Made by a program: the position numbers and the translations under genes
Notes under the pieces: generated by a model
Database searches by the model: none
What the model saw: only the letters and a program-made list of their open reading frames with translations
Told to the model about the DNA's origin: nothing
Part shown: positions 60,042 through 64,000 of the stretch, one piece after another
Position numbering within the stretch: the first letter of the stretch is position 1
Layout: each line of letters opens with the position of its first letter
From: Streptomyces aurantiogriseus
GTDB lineage: Bacteria > Actinomycetota > Actinomycetes > Streptomycetales > Streptomycetaceae
Length of the DNA stretch: 64,000 nucleotides
Direction of reading: 5' to 3'
NCBI RefSeq assembly: GCF_014649375.1
Contig: NZ_BMSX01000032.1
Coordinates: forward strand, 32,328-96,327

Positions 60042-60917
60042 ATGAGTACGTCGGAAAGCACCAGGCTCCAGGTCGTCTTCGACGACCTCCAGTCGACGAT
60101 CGCGGATCTGATCATCAAGCACGGAGTGACCGAGCAGGAGTTCCAGCGAGCCATCGCATGGGCCCTGGAACTCGCCGAAGCCGGCGAAATACCCATGACG
60201 ATCTACCAGTTCTTCATGCATCCGGTACTGGAGGCCAACCCGGGCGCCGCGTACGCGAATCCGGAGAAGGACGGTGCGAGCCCCTGGATCGGCAGGGGAC
60301 CGGCCTATGTACCCGGGGCGCCGGTCCTGGAACGCCCGTACGCGCTGCCCATGCGCCCCGACGAACCCGGCGAGGCGCTCTTCGTCTCGGGACAGGTGCG
60401 CTCCACGAGCGGCGAGCCGATCGCGGGCGCGGAGCTCGACATCTGGATGACCAACGCCAAGGGCGACTACTCGAACTTGACCGCGGAGATGATCCGGCCT
60501 CTGGTCATAGACCTTGACGAGAGCCTGCCCCCGTTCAACCTGCGCGGAAAGCTGCTCACGGACGATGAGGGCCGCTTCGAGTACCGCACGGTCATGCCCG
60601 GCATCGAGGTCATGGGCATCGCCGAGGACGGCCCCCTGGGCAGGCTCATCAAGAAACTGGACCGGGTCGACACCCGCCCGCTGCACATCCACGCGATCGT
60701 CACCGCCGCCGGCTTCCACACGCTGACCACGCAGTCCCACTTTCAAGGCGACCCGAGGGTCGGCAACACCCTCGAACCCCGCACGACGCCCGAGTCCAGC
60801 GTGCACGCCACACAGCTCCACGACGACCCGGCCGACTTCAAGGCGCGCGGCCTGGATGCGCCCTACCACACCGTGACCCACGACTACGTACTGCGCCCGG
60901 TGACCCCAGCAGTCTGA
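60042..60917 (+). CDS. Intradiol ring-cleavage dioxygenase (catechol / hydroxyquinol 1,2-dioxygenase type)
   Basis: A 291-residue non-heme Fe(III) dioxygenase that opens catechol-like rings between the two hydroxylated carbons. The N-terminal helical dimerisation domain (VFDDLQSTIADLIIKHGVTE, about 10-95) is characteristic. The catalytic sandwich holds the iron ligands: Tyr in NAKGDYSNL, Tyr in GRFEYRTVMPGI, and His pair in RPLHIHAIVTAAGF. FLxGxV-like GQVRSTSGEPIAGAELDIW precedes them. The closest class may be the hydroxyquinol or catechol 1,2-dioxygenases; I cannot separate them. ATG at 60042 is behind AGGGGA. It follows a strong palindrome, suggesting substrate induction. Confidence 0.9.
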   Translation: MSTSESTRLQVVFDDLQSTIADLIIKHGVTEQEFQRAIAWALELAEAGEIPMTIYQFFMHPVLEANPGAAYANPEKDGASPWIGRGPAYVPGAPVLERPYALPMRPDEPGEALFVSGQVRSTSGEPIAGAELDIWMTNAKGDYSNLTAEMIRPLVIDLDESLPPFNLRGKLLTDDEGRFEYRTVMPGIEVMGIAEDGPLGRLIKKLDRVDTRPLHIHAIVTAAGFHTLTTQSHFQGDPRVGNTLEPRTTPESSVHATQLHDDPADFKARGLDAPYHTVTHDYVLRPVTPAV

Positions 60918-60994
60918 GCGAACCGGACCCAGGCGGCTCGGCGGAGCGCGGGGTGCCAGACCGCGCTCCGCCGCAGCCCAGGGGGCTGGCGGCG

Positions 60995-61439
60995 ATGGCC
61001 CCACGGTGGACAGTCGCCGACGAGTTGGCCATCCGTGGCCTTACCGCACGCTTCAATCACATGGCCAACCAGATACGCGGCGCCGATTGCGCCGCAGCCT
61101 TCACCGAGAACGGCGTACTCGAGTCGGCCGCGCGCTTCGAGGGCAGAGCGGCCATCGCAGCCTACTTTGACGCCCAGGAGCATGGAGAGCCTGTCGACAT
61201 TGGCTTCGGAAAGACGGGACATCTCTTCTCTGCCGTGTGTGTCACCAGCGACAACGTCATCACCATCGAGGGTGACAAGGCGACCCAGATGTCGTACATG
61301 CTGGTGTTCCGCCAGGTCCCGCGTGAACTGGATGGACGCCGGTTGGTTGTTCGAGCACAGGATGATGAACGTGCTCCAGACGAACGCGAACCCTGACGCC
61401 ACGGCGCAGACGATTCTCAGGCTGCCGACGAATCCGTGA
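60995..61439 (+). pseudogene. SnoaL-like (NTF2-fold) protein, frameshifted
   Basis: A SnoaL/NTF2-fold protein starting MAPRWTVADELAIRGLTARF, with ENGVLESAARFEGRAAIAAY and VITIEGDKATQMSYMLVFR. In that frame the end becomes ELDGRRLVVRAQDDERAP and stops at 61396. In another frame the expected ending continues: NWMDAGWLFEHRMMNVLQTN and PDATAQTILRLPTNP, stopping at 61439. The shift lies between 61310 and 61340. A frame error in the sequence is not excluded. It follows the dioxygenase by 77 nt on the same strand. Small SnoaL proteins often act in aromatic pathways. Confidence 0.55.
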
Positions 61440-61789
61440 CCACCGAAACCGCCGAGTTCGACGTGAGCGCGGCGTGTGTGATGCCGTGTGGGAGCGCGGC
61501 CCCGGCGGGAACGCCGCGTAGCCCGTCCGGGTCCAGATAGGTGCGGGCGGCGATCTCGGGGACCATCCCGGCTCGCGCACGAGTCGAGTACGCGGGATCG
61601 GCCGCCTCCCGGGTCAGCTGGTAGCGGCTCTCAGCGCCCCGCTGATTCGAGTGGGTCACGATGCGTCGGCACAACGGTCTCGCGCAGCCCGCGGCCGGCT
61701 TCGGCATCTCGGCTGGCACCGCGGCCCCGATCCTGCTCAGGACCGGTCGTCAGGTTGCAGTGCGAACCGCAGCTCGGCGCGCGTGGCGG
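61440..61789. other. Debris region without an intact gene
   Basis: Frames are open on both strands but fragmentary. A minus-strand stretch (about 61417-61700) reading QLTREAADPAYSTRARAGMV and HGITHAALTSNSAVSV has some coding character but matches no family I can name. Confidence 0.35.
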
Positions 61790-62170
61790 GGGCATCGAGT
61801 CGCAGCCCTGTCGCTGTCGGACACGCTCAGGTCGAGTTCCGCCCGGGGTCGTAGAGCTCGCCGTGGATGGGGGCGTGGCGGGCGAGCAACTCGTCGTACT
61901 CGGCGAGCAGTGCCTCGCTCAGCGCCTTGGCGTCCACAGGAGTCGACGACCCGTCCATCCGGGTCAACAACACCACGCACTTCGTTGCCTCGACGCGGAC
62001 CGCGTCTTCCTCCACTGTGACACGACCGCCGGTGACGACGACCCGGGTCACGCCGACGAACTCCGCTGCACCGGGCATGCCGGTGACCGCTGGTCCGGCG
62101 AACTGCGCGGATGCTCGATGCCTGGCACCGGAAACTACGTCAGCGTCCTGCGGGTGCTGAGACCCCGCAG
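61790..62170 (-). pseudogene. Possible GH95-like alpha-L-fucosidase remnant
   Basis: A minus-strand frame reads FVGVTRVVVTGGRVTVEEDA, EATKCVVLLTRMDGSSTPVD and ALLAEYDELLARHAPIHGEL, matching the N-terminal region typical of GH95 glycosidases. The frame breaks after GELYD: the expected continuation RAELDLSVSDSDRA is found in another frame (about 61800-61840). Only about 120 residues of a 700-800-residue family remain. The identification rests on pattern memory and is not certain. Confidence 0.4.
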
Positions 62171-62331
62171 AAGGAGTTGAGCGACCGGGTTGTCCTACGT
62201 CGACCGGGTGTTGGTCAATCCCTACGCCGCGATCCTCGTCGAGGCTTTCAGGTCGGTCGTCGTTTTCGAACAGGGTGCGCATGTCGCAAGATCGTGGCCG
62301 CCGACGTCCGCGACGCCGGTTCAGCTGTTCG

Positions 62332-63390
62332 TCAGGCTGCGGCCGGTCCGGCCGGCGGGGCGAGTTCCCTGCGGATGACGGGGGCGATCTCGGTGGCGAG
62401 AAGCTCGATCGAGTCGTGGACCATCCCGGCGGGCATGCCGCCGAAATCGACCTGGCCGATGTAACGGTCGATGCCGAGCACTTCGCGTTCGGCGAGGATC
62501 TTGTCGATGATCTCCTGGGGACTGCCGACCATCAGCGCGCCGAACGATACCGCTGCGGCGTCGAAATCGGCGCGTCCGATGTGAAAGCCGCGTCCGGTGG
62601 GCGGCTTGGGGCGGACGTATTCCTTGTAGAAGGGGAAGACGTCGTCGCGTGCGCCCTGGGAGGTGCGGCCGACGTAGAAGTGGCCGGATCTGCCGAGCCG
62701 CAGCCGGTCGGGGCGGTGGCCGGCTGCGGTGCCGACCGCGCGGTAGTGCTCGACGAGGGGGCGGGCACGTCGGATGTCCCCGCCGATGAGGCCGAGCACC
62801 ATGGGCAGGCCGAGGCGTCCGGCGCGTTCCACGCTGGAGGGGGTGCCGCCCACGCCGAGCCACAGCGGCAACTGCGGCTGCTGGGGCGGGGGCTGGACGG
62901 ACAGGCCGTCCATGGCCGGGCGGAACCGCCCGCGCCAGGTGACGTGTTCGGGGTTCTCACGGATGGTGAGCAGCAGCCGCAGCTTCTCCGTGAACACGTC
63001 GTCGTAGTCCTCGAGGTCCACGCCGAACAGGCGGAACGCCTCGGCGAACGCGCTGCGCCCGGCGATGATCTCGGTGCGGCCATCGCTGATCAGGTCCAGG
63101 GAGGCGAAGTCCTGGTGCAGCCGGACCGGATCGGCGGTGGACAGCACCGACACGGCACTGGCCAGCCGGATACGGCTGGTGGCCTGGGCGATCGCGGCCA
63201 GCGGGACGGCGGGGTTGGCGACAGCGAAGTCCCAGCTGTGGTGCTCGCCGAGACCGAAGACGTCCAGGCCGGCCTGGTCGGCGGCGATGGCGTAGGAGAT
63301 GATCTCGCGGGTGCGGCGCCCCGGGTCGTGCAGTTTTCCTGTGGCGGGGTCGGTCTGCAGGTCGGACAGGGAGATGATGCCCAGTTCCAC
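62332..63390 (-). CDS. LLM class flavin-dependent oxidoreductase (second copy)
   Basis: A 352-residue luciferase-like monooxygenase. GIISLSDLQTDPATGKLHDP opens the barrel. DQAGLDVFGLGEHHSWDFAV holds the FMN-type EHH motif. ASAVSVLSTADPVRLHQDFA, RTEIIAGRSAFAEAFRLFG and LPLWLGVGGTPSSVERAGRL are typical of the LLM family (bacterial-luciferase/alkanal-monooxygenase-like branch). The start is the GTG at 63390 behind GGAGA; longer in-frame starts give an Arg/Pro-rich, unlikely extension. It is on the strand opposite to the other LLM and followed by an Ala-rich C-terminus. Confidence 0.85.
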   Translation of the reverse strand: MELGIISLSDLQTDPATGKLHDPGRRTREIISYAIAADQAGLDVFGLGEHHSWDFAVANPAVPLAAIAQATSRIRLASAVSVLSTADPVRLHQDFASLDLISDGRTEIIAGRSAFAEAFRLFGVDLEDYDDVFTEKLRLLLTIRENPEHVTWRGRFRPAMDGLSVQPPPQQPQLPLWLGVGGTPSSVERAGRLGLPMVLGLIGGDIRRARPLVEHYRAVGTAAGHRPDRLRLGRSGHFYVGRTSQGARDDVFPFYKEYVRPKPPTGRGFHIGRADFDAAAVSFGALMVGSPQEIIDKILAEREVLGIDRYIGQVDFGGMPAGMVHDSIELLATEIAPVIRRELAPPAGPAAA

Positions 63391-63485
63391 GGTCGTCTCC
63401 GGTAGGCGGACAGGGGTTGAGAGGGAGCGGCCCGACCGGCGTGGTCGCGGACCGGGCCGCTGTGAAGGGGCGGGGGACCGGGTGG

Positions 63486-63857
63486 TCAGAAGGAGTGGGG
63501 CCCGAACCGGCCCCACATGATGACCGCGGCGACGATGAGCAGGATCGCGTTGAACCCGATGGCCTGCGGCTCCTTGCGGCGGGCGTGGAGGCCCATGGCC
63601 AGGACCATGATCACAGCCAGGCCGGTGGCGGCCAGCGGGGTGAGCACCGTGGCGATGTCGAAAGCACCTGGCAGGATCAGCCCGAGGCCGCCGGCGAGTT
63701 CGGCGACGCCGATCAGACGCACCACGGGTGTCGAGACGTCACTGACCCACGGCAGCTGGGATATGAGCTTTTCGCGGGGCTGGGTGGCCTTGGTGACGCC
63801 GGCGGCCACGAACAGCGCGGCGAGGACGCCCTGCAGGATCCACAGGAACACGTTCAT
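63486..63857 (-). CDS. DoxX family membrane protein
   Basis: A 123-residue protein with four transmembrane helices: FLWILQGVLAALFVAAGVTK, VVRLIGVAELAGGLGLILPG, LTPLAATGLAVIMVLAMGLH and FNAILLIVAAVIMW. The GVTK-type loop, GVAELAGGLGL and the short HARRKEP loop match the DoxX/DoxD-like family, thought to be quinone- or thiol-linked redox membrane proteins. ATG at 63857 has a weak ribosome site. It lies 95 nt upstream of the LLM gene on the same strand and may form a unit with it. Confidence 0.82.
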   Translation of the reverse strand: MNVFLWILQGVLAALFVAAGVTKATQPREKLISQLPWVSDVSTPVVRLIGVAELAGGLGLILPGAFDIATVLTPLAATGLAVIMVLAMGLHARRKEPQAIGFNAILLIVAAVIMWGRFGPHSF

Positions 63858-63968
63858 CGGAGCGGAGACCTTCTTCTTAGGTCGCGCCGCGGTGGGGATC
63901 GCCGCGGCGGATGAGGATGGAGCGGATCAAGGTTCAACAAAGATTCAACGGGGGAGAGCTGGGAGGCG

Positions 63969-64000
63969 TCAGACGGTGAAGACGCGCTCGGCTTCGTCGC
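63969..64000 (-). CDS. C-terminal end of a gene running out of the window
   Basis: A minus-strand frame reads DEAERVFTV and then stops at 63969-63971. Only about ten codons are visible, so the product cannot be named. It would lie just upstream of the DoxX gene on the same strand. Confidence 0.3.
   Translation of the reverse strand, partial: DEAERVFTV

Noticed and set aside
1..64000. CRISPR arrays, rRNA or tRNA genes
   Set aside because: No spaced identical repeats of 24-40 nt with unique spacers and no tRNA cloverleaf or rRNA sequence were seen. The 40-bp array at 1671 is tandem without spacers.

Overview
The window is very GC-rich actinobacterial DNA. Codon use, GTG/TTG starts, GGAGG-type ribosome sites, Tat and lipoprotein exports, repeated PAS/GAF-SpoIIE phosphatases, a DhaKLM set and a TPR-CHAT operon all point to a Streptomyces-like chromosome, probably an accessory-rich region. 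No rRNA, tRNA or CRISPR array was seen. All family calls come from reading the sequence; no database was searched.

0-16 kb: a partial acetylxylan-esterase/deacetylase, membrane and secreted proteins, a coupled molybdopterin oxidoreductase with an FNR-like reductase, a truncated quinone reductase abutting a GNAT acetyltransferase, a PrmC-like methyltransferase, a secreted beta-helix protein, the first SpoIIE phosphatase (PAS-PAS-GAF-PP2C), and 2,4-dienoyl-CoA reductase followed by a PadR regulator. 16-24 kb: an FN3 lipoprotein with a DasR-like box, a broken GH75 chitosanase, dhaK-dhaL-dhaM, and a glycan locus in which a secreted GH5 glucanase and a PQQ-type sugar dehydrogenase converge on a processive GT2 (cellulose-synthase-like) gene across a 19-bp bidirectional terminator.

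24-29.4 kb holds the most striking system: three overlapping genes encoding a TPR-CHAT (caspase-like) protein with its His/Cys pair, a small acidic protein and a C-terminally membrane-anchored protein. This matches the layout of CATRA (caspase and TPR repeat associated) conflict systems. 29.5-42 kb: a lipoprotein, a VOC protein with a helical extension behind a long palindrome, a two-subunit molybdenum hydroxylase, a GntP-type permease, and a hemicellulose/pentose module (GH115 alpha-glucuronidase, LacI-type operator, RpiB-like isomerase, phosphoketolase). 42-52 kb: a secreted protein, an ATP-grasp enzyme, a second SpoIIE phosphatase, a fructosamine kinase, a Cys-rich copper-type protein, a repeat protein, and an acyl-CoA dehydrogenase behind a KstR-like box.

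52-64 kb is a decayed mobile/catabolic region. It contains a lone TniQ gene broken at a hairpin, remnants of an FAD monooxygenase (with an amber codon), a transposase, a zinc alcohol dehydrogenase, a SnoaL-like protein and a GH95-like enzyme. Among these are intact genes for two LLM flavin oxidoreductases, an intradiol dioxygenase behind a perfect 11-bp inverted repeat, a third SpoIIE phosphatase and a DoxX protein. The monooxygenase, LLM and dioxygenase genes suggest a former aromatic-ring (hydroxyquinol- or catechol-type) pathway.
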